Below, piece after piece: positions 18,001 to 25,796 of a stretch of DNA of 35,582 nt (positions are counted from its first letter, which is position 1; each line of letters starts with the position of its first letter). The stretch covers positions 1 to 35,582 of the forward strand of contig JAPKFG010000005.1 in the NCBI GenBank assembly GCA_028821675.1, read 5' to 3'. The notes beneath the pieces are model-generated. The model did not search any database. It worked only from the letters and a program-made list of their open reading frames with translations, and had not been told where the DNA came from. A program made the translations under genes and the position numbers. The DNA is from Candidatus Poseidoniales archaeon (lineage in GTDB: Archaea; Thermoplasmatota; Poseidoniia; Poseidoniales; Thalassarchaeaceae).

Positions 18001-18458
18001 TCACTGCCGATCGATACATATCAGCAGCCGATTCTGATGAATCTGGTAGTTTTGGCGCAATCGCAAAGAATATCGCATACTGGGCGGCTGGACTCCTTTT
18101 CATTCTCGCTCTCGGCGTCGTCTTGGTGAAGATTCTCATTTCCACGGAGCATGAGGATGAAATTTCGTCTCTAGGTGGTTATGAGTCCAGTTTGGGTCTG
18201 CCAGATGCACCTACGCTCCCAGATGCACCGACTCTTCCCAGTGCAGATACAACGGCCAATTCGATGTACGGAGGCGCACAAGAGTTGTTCGCACAACCGG
18301 TGATGCCCACGCCACCAACCCCTGAACCATCCACGTTAGAACCGGCAGCAGCCCCATCTGGTCCTCTATTACCGGCCACAGGACTGCCTGAAGGATGGAC
18401 CATGGAGCAATGGGAACACTACGGAGAAGAGTATCTTCGCCGCCAAGGCGATGCATGA
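15060..18458 (+). CDS. large secreted surface protein with C-terminal anchor
   Basis: A 1132-residue protein. It has an N-terminal signal peptide (TTLMFLVLCFASLAPMLV) and about 1000 residues of beta-rich extracellular sequence with repeated CARDB/NEW3-like units (for example VKVKNTGNQLADWTL, VTIRNEGNSAEIFDLSL, FEIFNHGNEIDAFNI) and many N-x-S/T sites. One transmembrane helix (IAYWAAGLLFILALGVVLVKILI) is followed by a Pro/Ala-rich cytoplasmic tail that ends with GLPEGWTMEQWEHYGEEYL. ATG at 15060 is preferred; a GTG three codons upstream is also open. Probably a cell-envelope or adhesion protein. Ligand unknown. Confidence 0.8.
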   Translation: MKNGQTTLMFLVLCFASLAPMLVPQAELSSFEVQDTSGRDLIDVTIVDIGVGNSSDAAETWIQPGGDTMDYLLRGTRYAANITFKNAGTGFSSVAAIGTLEAIHPIGHVIQTWTFNLSLAGGQQDVQIIEWVPNAAHSIVDDDGTLHGGIIFRGTIQTTVSGLENPDAEANNIYEEQVPIALLHDPMEGTYTSNTPIWLPLSYTDRQQHTVYGGGTDWQTDNSSAAIGSKHWRISDPGGGNYASNTVDMLKLGWIPTDGSCNDPGHGIGYGSIDSDIENAYGVPFCWLNILDSDYRSVHWVTQAWGSMAAGDEMAMEALRGMNTIEELNMTQAGISTAENDWTQVIWNMTDVHNDNSYTISYSKIADASGANSGIHIDDFILFAVEVVDEYTITLDCDDLLPNAYVVIPADPNPPSLYCHLTNNGYREVNLNIYTEVSNQSWMNTYPLRIDSDNMLDHDNYVTLNPLDGESTTSFWVNLTVPEGANVETLNWTISFTDDYNSQTMGEMVLPVSVSSSFSVRLDQVTPTYPALTMEPGTTGDIQVKVKNTGNQLADWTLGAYFDSTLWGAPNLEWYEDWDGDGNETQLMQMSLVKGEERFVTARFHAPVQNPPGMVEISLFVQGVAPANAQSVERIYIDIPAVQDVTVSAYESSMTALADGNLRTMSVTIRNEGNSAEIFDLSLNADWHIGASLATQVTELIEPFGQEVDITVIMQMPQGLMPNFYPITVTATSQTDSTYSENGLFTLEVPTTYIVEVEDKDLTGQSFSAGVEARTMNFEIFNHGNEIDAFNIGLQMDDGVIAEISSGATDARTIYIEPQTSTNVTLSYSFSSGVQGMKELIVTATSVKGIDDGQTVTSSGVANFQVGSLGWIRLTNGPLVHITEPGPHMLSVEVHNQHPNANQEIHLSVTVNDDAVWNLKSVRVVTADRQFELAPDAKRIINIEVYVTEQNLINFIEDSMIFTATLKVDATDDNTEISMDFTADRYISAADSDESGSFGAIAKNIAYWAAGLLFILALGVVLVKILISTEHEDEISSLGGYESSLGLPDAPTLPDAPTLPSADTTANSMYGGAQELFAQPVMPTPPTPEPSTLEPAAAPSGPLLPATGLPEGWTMEQWEHYGEEYLRRQGDA

Positions 18459-18471
18459 TTCTTCTCGGCGG

Positions 18472-18515
18472 CTTTATGAAGGCATCCTTGGTGGGCTGGT
18501 CGCCCCGTAGGGGCG
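18472..18515 (+). promoter_or_regulatory. thermosome promoter and 5'-end hairpin
   Basis: A TATA-like CTTTATGAA lies at about 18472-18480. The perfect hairpin CGCCCC-GTA-GGGGCG occupies 18501-18515, about 26 bp after the centre of the TATA element, so it would form the extreme 5' end of the mRNA. AGGTGGT then precedes the ATG. The CCCGTAGGG core is shared with two other promoters in this window. Confidence 0.55.
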
Positions 18516-18536
18516 TAACACAGGTGGTAATGGAAA

Positions 18537-20153
18537 ATGTCTGGAAATATATTCATACTGAAGGAAGGTACCAACCGCACACGCGGAAGGGGCGCTCAAA
18601 GCAACAACATCGCGGCTGCAAAAGCCGTCGCTGATGCCGTTCGGACCACATTGGGTCCCAAAGGCATGGACAAGATGCTTGTCGATAGCATGGGAGACGT
18701 CGTCATAACAAACGATGGTGCAACCATTCTCAAGGAAATGGATATTGTTGAACCCGCAGCTAAGATGATTATTGAGGTTGCCAAGACCCAAGAGCAACAC
18801 TGCTTCGATGGAACAACGACAGCTGTTGTATTGGCGGGTGAATTGCTCAAGAGAAGTGAAGACCTCATCGATCAGAATGTTCATCCAACCGTTATTTGTG
18901 AAGGATTTCGTTTGGCATCAGATAAGGCAATCGAACTCCTAGATGGTCACGCCATTGATGTTGATGAATTAACACTTCACGAAGTAGCGAAAACGGCCCT
19001 CACTGGAAAGTCTGCTGGTGCTGTCAAGGAATTCCTCGCTGACATTTCCGTTGATGCGGTTCAAGCGGTCGCTCGTGAAGAAGACGGAGAAGTCCACGTT
19101 GACCTCGGCGATATAAAGATCGAGAAGAAGCAGGGTGGTTCGATTCGTGATAGTACATTGGTCGATGGAATTATTCTCGACAAGGAACGTGTACACAGTG
19201 GGATGCCTCGCAGCGTCTCCGGGGCCAAAATTGCCCTCATCAATTCAGCCATTGAAGTGAAGAAGACCGAGGTCGATGCCAAGATTCAGATTACGGATCC
19301 AAGTATGTTGGCTCAATTCCTCGATGAGGAAGAGAATTATCTTCGTGGTTTGGTCGAAAAGATTCAGGCAGCAGGTGCAAATGTCGTCGTTTGTCAGAAA
19401 GGTATCGATGAACTTGCACAGCATTACATGTCCAAAGCCGGTTTGTTCGCCGTTCGCCGTGCTAAGAAATCAGATATGGAGGCTCTATCCAAGGCAACAA
19501 GCGCTCGAATCGTCACCAACATCGATGATTTGGGTGGCGATGATTTGGGTGAGGCGGCCAAGGTCGAAGAGCGTAAGATTGGCGAGTCCGATATGGTCTT
19601 CGTGACCGGCTGTCCACAAGCCAAGAGCGTCAGTGTCTTGCTCCGTGGTGGCACAGAGCACGTTGTCGATGAAATTCGTCGTGCATTTGACGATGCAATT
19701 GGCGTTGTTAGTGTGGCTCGCGAGGATGGTGCAGTGCTGACTGGCGGTGGTTCTGTTCTTGCATCCCTTTCCAGAGATTTACGAGCGTATGCTGAAGGCA
19801 TCGGAGGCCGCGAACAGATGGCCATTGAGGCATTTGCAGGCGCTCTCGAAGTGATTCCAAGAACACTTGCAGAGAATGCAGGTCTTGATCCAGTCAATAC
19901 GATTATCGAACTTCGAAAAGCCCACGCAGAAGGCAAGTCTACCTACGGTGTCAATGTCTATGAAGGTGGGGTCATGGATATGCTAGAAGCCAATGTCCTC
20001 GAACCGGTCCGTGTGGTTGACCAAGCCATTCAATCTGCCACCGAAACTGCTGTCATGATTCTTCGAATCGACGATGTCATCTCAAGTCGTGCTGGTGGCA
20101 GCGGTGCTATGCCTGATATGGGTGGCATGGACATGGGCGGCATGGGCTTCTGA
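18537..20153 (+). CDS. thsA: thermosome subunit (group II chaperonin)
   Basis: A 538-residue TCP-1/Cpn60 family protein. It has the [13 protein letters not shown] and [10 protein letters not shown] motifs of the equatorial ATP site, the apical domain, and a GGM-type C-terminal tail ([14 protein letters not shown]). It should form an ATP-driven double-ring folding chamber in the cytoplasm. Odd point: the nucleotide loop normally written GDGTT reads CFDGTTT here, with Phe90 replacing the first glycine, while the aspartate and following GTT are kept. Monocistronic, with its own promoter. The gene symbol is by family; I cannot tell alpha from beta. Confidence 0.96.
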   Translation: MSGNIFILKEGTNRTRGRGAQSNNIAAAKAVADAVRTTLGPKGMDKMLVDSMGDVVITNDGATILKEMDIVEPAAKMIIEVAKTQEQHCFDGTTTAVVLAGELLKRSEDLIDQNVHPTVICEGFRLASDKAIELLDGHAIDVDELTLHEVAKTALTGKSAGAVKEFLADISVDAVQAVAREEDGEVHVDLGDIKIEKKQGGSIRDSTLVDGIILDKERVHSGMPRSVSGAKIALINSAIEVKKTEVDAKIQITDPSMLAQFLDEEENYLRGLVEKIQAAGANVVVCQKGIDELAQHYMSKAGLFAVRRAKKSDMEALSKATSARIVTNIDDLGGDDLGEAAKVEERKIGESDMVFVTGCPQAKSVSVLLRGGTEHVVDEIRRAFDDAIGVVSVAREDGAVLTGGGSVLASLSRDLRAYAEGIGGREQMAIEAFAGALEVIPRTLAENAGLDPVNTIIELRKAHAEGKSTYGVNVYEGGVMDMLEANVLEPVRVVDQAIQSATETAVMILRIDDVISSRAGGSGAMPDMGGMDMGGMGF

Positions 20154-20216
20154 GCGCCAGCATGCTCTCTTCCACCCCCATAGGTTGAAGAATCGAATTC
20201 AGGTGGACTGACTGTT

Positions 20217-20231
20217 CAGCCCGTAGGGCTG
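20217..20231 (+). promoter_or_regulatory. 5' hairpin upstream of the ferredoxin-flavodoxin gene
   Basis: A perfect hairpin CAGCCC-GTA-GGGCTG, with its 3' end 16 bp before the ATG. It shares the CCCGTAGGG core with the thermosome and glutamate synthase leaders. The corresponding TATA element about 25 bp upstream is weak (GAAGAATCG). The rest of the 94-bp gap 20154-20247 shows nothing else I can name. Confidence 0.45.
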
Positions 20232-20247
20232 GTGTGGTGTTCACTAC

Positions 20248-22176
20248 ATGAGTGCGGTCGTCAAAGTTTGGATTGATGAGGGCTGTATCGTCTGTGATGC
20301 TTGCGAAAACATTTGCCCCGAAGTCTTCCACGTCGAAGATGACACCTGTGTCATTGTCGATGGCGTGAATCCCAATGAATGGGGTGATGATATCATCGAG
20401 GCCGCAGAAGCTTGCCCTGTCGATGTCATCCTGTACGAAGTTGCAGGCGGTGACGAACCTACTACTGAAGAGGCTGCACCAGCAGTCGTAAATGAAGCAG
20501 CGCCCGCTGCCTCAGTAGAAGTTGCGGCGGCAGAAGTCGCATCCTCGGAATCCTCAGGCGATGGTGGATTGGATGAAATCCTGGCAGGAGATCGCGATTT
20601 GCACATTCTCTTTGGCAGTCAATCTGGTAACTCGGAAGGACTCTGTACTCTCATTTCAAAGAAAGCGGCTGCCTATGGTTTGGTTGGCCATGTTCACGAC
20701 ATGGACGGCTTCAATCTCGGCAGTATGTCTGGCATGAAACGGATTCTCATCGTCTGCTCGACATGGGGAGAAGGTGAACAGCCGGACAATGCTGAGGCAC
20801 TGTTCAATGAAGCCAAGGTCTCGTCCAAGATTCTCTCGAACAATCACTTCTCAGTCTGTGCACTGGGTGACACTTCCTACGAATTCTATTGCCAATCTGG
20901 CAAGGAATGGGACGAGATTCTTGAGAAGATTGGTGGAACTCGTATTCACGACCGTGTAGATTGCGATGTGGATTATGACGTCCCCGCCGCTGCTTGGATG
21001 GCCGACGCATTGTCTCGCATCGCGTGTGTTGATGATTCGGGAACATTCCACGAAGATTGTGTTGCTGAGATGTCGGCCCATGCTGCCGGCGATTCTGCAG
21101 CGGGTGGCAGTGGTGATGTTGCTACAGTGGTCATGCCCGAAATCCAATTGGTCGCGAGTATTTTCCGATACAATGCTGACACAGGTGAAACCGGTGTCGA
21201 TGCTTGGGCCTGCGCGGTCCCCGGGCATCACAGTGTACTCGATCTGCTTCGAACTCTCAAGGCAACACAGGATGGAACGCTGACATTCCGAGATGGTGCT
21301 GCCGATGATCCGACAACCGGTGTTTGTGTCAATGGGCGCCTTGTACTGCCGGGCCTCACGCGACTTTGCGATGTTGTCCGAGACAAGGGCGAAGGTGCAC
21401 AGATTCGTATCGAACCGATTGCAGCATACGATGTGATTCGTGATCTGATTGTTGATTACAGCTCATACGACAATCTCCGTACTGCATCCAAACCATGGTT
21501 CGTGGGAGGCCAACGTGAAGGAATCTATGCTGGAAAGTCGGTCATCGGTACGATGGACACTGTTGTCGCGACTGAATTGCATGTATCTAATGAAATTGCG
21601 AGCCCTCAACTATTGCACGCTGCTAGCGATGCTGTCCCCTACAATCGATCCTACATGGGGCCTGCTGTGGTCACTCATCTGTGGAACCGTTCATGCGACC
21701 CGAGAATCTCTGACAAATCACGTAAGGCAATCATTGAGAGTTTGGCGGGAACTAATGGCGTCAAGGCCGAGACAGACATGGCCAGCATACATCGACAAGG
21801 AACGATGGGTTCGACTGCTGCGAAATCTGTTCTGCAAGCCAAGACTGCAGTACTTGCTCACGATGGATACAATGGACGTCATGGCAAACATGTCTGGTGG
21901 TACACCTGGTCAATCAAGAGCAGTGGAAAGGTGAATGAAACCACACTCTATCGAACCGTTCTTGGACCGATGGGATTGGTCAACAATGCCCTATCAGGAG
22001 TTTCCGCGCGGATGATCTTCGGTTTCACAAGAACTGGCCGTCCAATGTTTAACGAGTTGTTGGGAATGCTCGCTCCACCTGCAGGAATTGGCAAGATGCC
22101 CAAGCAGTTCAATTCCTCCGTAGAGAATCACCATGAGGTGGTTTCAATCTTCAATGAAATGGACGGTCGATTCTGA
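20248..22176 (+). CDS. ferredoxin-flavodoxin-SdhB-like fusion lacking SdhB cluster cysteines
   Basis: A 642-residue fusion. Residues 1-65 form a ferredoxin domain with Cys13, 16, 19, 23 and 56. An Ala/Glu-rich linker (66-112) follows. Residues 118-255 form a flavodoxin of the reductase type with FMN loops GSQSGNSEG, STWGEGEQPDNA and ALGDTSYEFYC. Residues 299-405 align with the N-terminal domain of SdhB (SIFRYNADTG, LDLLRTLK, TLTFRDG, VIRDLIVDY), but the four-cysteine [2Fe-2S] pattern is missing. Residues 448-537 align with the helical SdhB domain (YMGPAVVTHLWNRSCDPR), yet none of its cluster cysteines remain. The last ~100 residues are unrecognised. Electrons could pass between ferredoxin and FMN. 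The downstream gene overlaps by one base. Confidence 0.8.
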   Translation: MSAVVKVWIDEGCIVCDACENICPEVFHVEDDTCVIVDGVNPNEWGDDIIEAAEACPVDVILYEVAGGDEPTTEEAAPAVVNEAAPAASVEVAAAEVASSESSGDGGLDEILAGDRDLHILFGSQSGNSEGLCTLISKKAAAYGLVGHVHDMDGFNLGSMSGMKRILIVCSTWGEGEQPDNAEALFNEAKVSSKILSNNHFSVCALGDTSYEFYCQSGKEWDEILEKIGGTRIHDRVDCDVDYDVPAAAWMADALSRIACVDDSGTFHEDCVAEMSAHAAGDSAAGGSGDVATVVMPEIQLVASIFRYNADTGETGVDAWACAVPGHHSVLDLLRTLKATQDGTLTFRDGAADDPTTGVCVNGRLVLPGLTRLCDVVRDKGEGAQIRIEPIAAYDVIRDLIVDYSSYDNLRTASKPWFVGGQREGIYAGKSVIGTMDTVVATELHVSNEIASPQLLHAASDAVPYNRSYMGPAVVTHLWNRSCDPRISDKSRKAIIESLAGTNGVKAETDMASIHRQGTMGSTAAKSVLQAKTAVLAHDGYNGRHGKHVWWYTWSIKSSGKVNETTLYRTVLGPMGLVNNALSGVSARMIFGFTRTGRPMFNELLGMLAPPAGIGKMPKQFNSSVENHHEVVSIFNEMDGRF

Positions 22177-23036
22177 TGGCAACTCGTTACGCATACCATC
22201 CGGGCAATGTAGCCCACAGCAATGCGATGGAAGTCGCCGATACCATGCCTTTAGCAGCGCATTCACTCGGCATTGAACTGGTTCCCCTTGAAGGCGCAAC
22301 CAGTTGTGGTGCAGGAATTATTCGCCAAGCTAACGCAGATTTGCAAATCGCCCTCAATGCCCGAACATTCGCACAAGCAGAAGCGATGGGACTCGACATC
22401 ATCACCTCTTGTGCAACAACAGCTGCCACATTACACGAAGATCTGATGGCGCTTCGCAATGACAACAGACTGAAGACCAAAATCAATGCAATCCTAGAAC
22501 GCAATTGTGGTTTGACTGTGAGCGGAGATGTCAATGTACACCATCTTCTACACGTGATTGTTGATGAAATTGGAATTGATGTTGTCAAAAATGCACTCAA
22601 GAATCCGTTTGACTTCAACATCGCAGGATACTATGGCCCCAACATTCAGCAAGAGGGGGCATGTGGAGGTGACGATGTCTTTGACCCCGATTATCTTGAA
22701 CAGGTGATTGCGGCCGTTGGTGGCATCCCGGTCGATTGGTCCAGTCGAACACAGAGTGTAGGCGTCCCAGGAATATTCTCAGAAGAAAAAACCGTCATGA
22801 AACAAACTTCCGCAGTCTTGGCTGATGCCAAATCAGAAGGCGCCCAATTGGTGGTCAGTGCTTGCAATCTGTCCCACATGCTGTTGGATGTCTATCAGGG
22901 CAAGGCCGGAAATACAACTGGGCAGGCAACCAAAGTCCCAGCCATCCATTTGACTGAACTTCTGGCATTCGCGTTTGGACATCACATTGATCGACTCGCA
23001 TTACTCAGAACACGCGTGATGGTTATCGGAGATTAG
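22176..23036 (+). CDS. HdrB/SdhE-like CCG-family protein with most cluster cysteines lost
   Basis: A 286-residue protein that follows the heterodisulfide reductase subunit B pattern along its whole length (YAYHPG, LGIELVPLEGAT, MGLDIITSCAT, DVNVHHLLHVIVDEIGI, PAIHLTELLAFAFG). Family members carry two CCG cysteine sets for non-cubane [4Fe-4S] clusters. Here the first Cys is Asn11, the CC pair is Ser43-Cys44, and CxxC is Cys79-Thr82. In the second half YGC is YGP (Pro155), the CC pair region reads QSVG, and CPxC is Cys230-Ser233. A normal pair of clusters is therefore unlikely. The start overlaps the previous stop (TGATG). Its stop abuts the convergent hef stop with no gap. Confidence 0.78.
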   Translation: MATRYAYHPGNVAHSNAMEVADTMPLAAHSLGIELVPLEGATSCGAGIIRQANADLQIALNARTFAQAEAMGLDIITSCATTAATLHEDLMALRNDNRLKTKINAILERNCGLTVSGDVNVHHLLHVIVDEIGIDVVKNALKNPFDFNIAGYYGPNIQQEGACGGDDVFDPDYLEQVIAAVGGIPVDWSSRTQSVGVPGIFSEEKTVMKQTSAVLADAKSEGAQLVVSACNLSHMLLDVYQGKAGNTTGQATKVPAIHLTELLAFAFGHHIDRLALLRTRVMVIGD

Positions 23037-25670
23037 TCACAGATCCCCGTGCAAAATCCGCACGATTTCTTGTGCTAGATTCACAGAAAGACCTGGGATT
23101 TGAACGATTTCCTCGTCGCTTGCTGTGGACAAGGCTGCCATCGTCGGCCATCTGTCAAGAATGCGAGATGCCAGAGCGGGTCCAATTCCCGGAACCTGTT
23201 CCAGCATTGAACGGGTGATTCCATGGGCTTCGCGCTGCCGAGCTTCTGACAACGGACCTGTTGTAGCATCTAGAATGGGTCCGCAAGAGTCAACATTTCC
23301 ATCTGCTGCAGAATCGGCGGCATCAATTGCCTCATTTTCGGCATCATTACTGACGTGGCCAGGGTGTTCAGCAGCCCTCAATCTCGCCTGAGCATTTTCA
23401 GAGAGGTGCTCCAACATTTTTGATTCTCTGCGAGCCGAGACAGCGATAAATCGTGCAGTTTCCGCCGTATCCGATGAAGTCACAACGGGCAAACCATAGT
23501 CGAATGTCAATGTGGCCAATGCACCCATGATGGCTTGGCCATGAACGGCCCGATGCTGAAACAGGTCACTTCCTTCAAGGATGAGCATGGCCCGAGGCGC
23601 CGCGCTAACCAATCTAGTTGCTTGTTCGAGCAGCCGACCATCCAGCAGACTGTCGACAAAATCTCGAGTTCCTTTGCGCTCGATTAGAATCCTGTCACTT
23701 ATCTTCACATCACCAACTGGAAGACTGACCACCTCTACGGTCAATCCTTCTTGTCGTAATCGAGCCGCCAGCGCACTTTTTTCTTCACGATGATCAATCG
23801 ACACGATAACTCCGTCTCCGTCAGGAATGTGGGCATCTGCATTGATGGATTGTAGCAACATCTCTGCTTCGATGACAGGCGCTTCAACAATCAGACGATT
23901 AGATGCCGTTTCTGAGGGATATGCATCGAGTCCAATCTGGCCGGTAGGCCTCATTTTTCTCGCGATATCTTTGGGTTCTGGTGCCTCTTCCACAGTGGGT
24001 TCGATTAGAATCACAGTTGGAGCCACAGAATCGTCGAGTTCTGGCGCCAATCGTTCGGATTCTGTCCGCAGAAAATCGGCGGCAGACGTACCATCATCCA
24101 GAGAAAATGCATCGAGATGCGATCCTTCTGTACGAATCGGTGCACCCCCTCGTTTTCTTCTCACCTGTTGAATTGAGCGAAACATTCGCTCTTCTCGGAA
24201 CTTGGCGGCGGCCAGTGCACCTTCGTCGCGGGTATCCTTGGCAATCAAGCGGTGGACCGTTCCAGCTCTCTGCCTACCCGTGCGGCCCCTGCGTTGAATC
24301 GTCCGAATCTCACTTCCTGTTGGTTCGTATGAAATCACTAAATCGGCATTGGGTACATCCAACCCCTCCTCGCCGACACTGGTAGCAACCAAAACGTTGG
24401 CTTGGCCAGAACGAAAAGCATCCAGACTCTCCAGTTGCTCTTTCTGACTCATTCCCGATGACCCCTCGCGACTGGCTTGCCCGACGAAGCGCTGAGGAAT
24501 TGCCCCCTCAATCCCCTCAAGAATCCTACAAATCTCTTCGACCGTATCTCTGAAATTGGCAAACACGATGATTCGACTTTCTGGACTTTCCTTGAATTGT
24601 CTTCTGACCATGCGCCGAACCATCGTCACCTTACTGTGAACCTCTTGCATTTCTGCTAGCGTTTCCTTGAGTTGATGGATGCGTGGATCAGCTGCGAATT
24701 CCTTGGTTGATTTCTTCACTTCCTTTCCATCTTGTCCCATCCTAGACAGGTACTCTCTACTGGCGGCTACACCTTGACAAAGAAGATACGATATAAGATT
24801 GTTCAATCTCAGGGCAATTCCATTGTCCTTCGCTGCTCTATAGCCAATTGATTCCCCATTCCCAATCGACACGGAAATGCGTCCTTGCGCTTCTTGTAAT
24901 CCTCCTGCTGTAATGTGTCCTTGGCGTGTGTAAAAGCCGAGTCTTCTCAGTCGATCAACGATTCTCTCAAGCCAGATTTTCAGTGGTTCAGCCAACAATC
25001 TCAATTCATCGGGTACTTCGACGACAACATCGTTGACTTCTAGCCCAGTCGCGTAGGGTTCTAAGAGCGAATCTCCAGAAGGTCGGGCGTGTATGTTCAC
25101 AATCTGCAATCGTTCGCATACTTCGTGGATATCAGCCTCAATATGACCCGGGCTTGCTGTGGCAGCGATGACCAAGCCACCGGGTTGTTGCTCTGCGAAC
25201 AAATCTCCGACTTGTGCCATAGCGTGATTTCCAGTGGCCCGATGTGCCTCATCGACAATTAGCAAGGCGACATCATCGAGACGAGTTACACCATTCTGCA
25301 CATCATTGCGAACAACCTGAGGGGTAGCGACAACAATCTTGGCTGATTCCCATATTGCCTGCCGTTTCTTTGGCGGAACCGCGCCCGTCAATGCCACAAT
25401 TTCCTGATTTTCCGGAAGGGCGAGCAGATTCTTCAAATCCGAGAGATGTTGATTGACCAAGGCATTGGTTGGGGCCAGCATAATACCTCGTCCTCCAGGG
25501 TCTCGGAGTCTTTCGGCGAGAACCATGACTTCAATCGGTGTCTTTCCCATTCCAGTTGGTAGTACCAACAAAGTCGATGCACTGAGGCAATGATCCAGTG
25601 CTGAGAGTTGATATGCTCGAGCCTCAATCGTCCCTTCGACGAGTAAGTCGTGACGTATCATAGCAGACAT
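23037..25670 (-). CDS. hef: Hef helicase-nuclease (FANCM/XPF family)
   Basis: An 877-residue protein with an SF2 helicase (Walker A PTGMGKT near residue 38, IVDEAHRA near 138, QRRGRTGR motif VI), a long linker, an ERCC4-type nuclease (LIERKGTRDF at about 662) and a C-terminal helix-hairpin-helix pair (VPGIGPALASRI and IPGLSVNLAQEI). Hef processes stalled replication forks and branched DNA in euryarchaea, so both activities look intact. Two ATGs lie at the start; the one at 25670 has GGAGG six bases upstream and is preferred over 25676. It is divergent from the ribosomal operon. Confidence 0.95.
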   Translation of the reverse strand: MSAMIRHDLLVEGTIEARAYQLSALDHCLSASTLLVLPTGMGKTPIEVMVLAERLRDPGGRGIMLAPTNALVNQHLSDLKNLLALPENQEIVALTGAVPPKKRQAIWESAKIVVATPQVVRNDVQNGVTRLDDVALLIVDEAHRATGNHAMAQVGDLFAEQQPGGLVIAATASPGHIEADIHEVCERLQIVNIHARPSGDSLLEPYATGLEVNDVVVEVPDELRLLAEPLKIWLERIVDRLRRLGFYTRQGHITAGGLQEAQGRISVSIGNGESIGYRAAKDNGIALRLNNLISYLLCQGVAASREYLSRMGQDGKEVKKSTKEFAADPRIHQLKETLAEMQEVHSKVTMVRRMVRRQFKESPESRIIVFANFRDTVEEICRILEGIEGAIPQRFVGQASREGSSGMSQKEQLESLDAFRSGQANVLVATSVGEEGLDVPNADLVISYEPTGSEIRTIQRRGRTGRQRAGTVHRLIAKDTRDEGALAAAKFREERMFRSIQQVRRKRGGAPIRTEGSHLDAFSLDDGTSAADFLRTESERLAPELDDSVAPTVILIEPTVEEAPEPKDIARKMRPTGQIGLDAYPSETASNRLIVEAPVIEAEMLLQSINADAHIPDGDGVIVSIDHREEKSALAARLRQEGLTVEVVSLPVGDVKISDRILIERKGTRDFVDSLLDGRLLEQATRLVSAAPRAMLILEGSDLFQHRAVHGQAIMGALATLTFDYGLPVVTSSDTAETARFIAVSARRESKMLEHLSENAQARLRAAEHPGHVSNDAENEAIDAADSAADGNVDSCGPILDATTGPLSEARQREAHGITRSMLEQVPGIGPALASRILDRWPTMAALSTASDEEIVQIPGLSVNLAQEIVRILHGDL

Positions 25671-25740
25671 GGCCATCCTCCGTTTACGCCGAGGTTCTTA
25701 GGCAAATCGCCTGAACAAACCGCATCACGTCGTGCTGGAG

Positions 25741-25759
25741 GGCCCCCTTTAGGGGGTCC
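25741..25759 (-). promoter_or_regulatory. GC-rich hairpin in the hef leader
   Basis: On the minus strand CCCCC-TAAA-GGGGG (25743-25756) with a partly paired base. It lies about 70-85 bp upstream of the hef start and about 22-25 bp from the palindromic CATATAC/GTATATG box at 25777-25783, read in the minus direction. It may therefore mark the 5' end of the hef mRNA. A terminator role is an alternative. Confidence 0.35.
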
Positions 25760-25775
25760 TCTCCAACCGAGCCGT

Positions 25776-25796
25776 TCATATACGGGAGGTAGGTCG
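25776..25796 (+). promoter_or_regulatory. promoter of the ribosomal-protein operon
   Basis: TCATATACGGG, AGG, TAGGTCG: the same TATA core and downstream element as ahead of eL41 (9496-9516). Expected transcription start is near 25800-25806. Confidence 0.6.

Noticed and set aside
20248-23036. Pseudogenes, as an explanation for the missing cysteines
   Set aside because: Both frames are long and intact, start and stop are coupled, and the rest of each fold is well kept.
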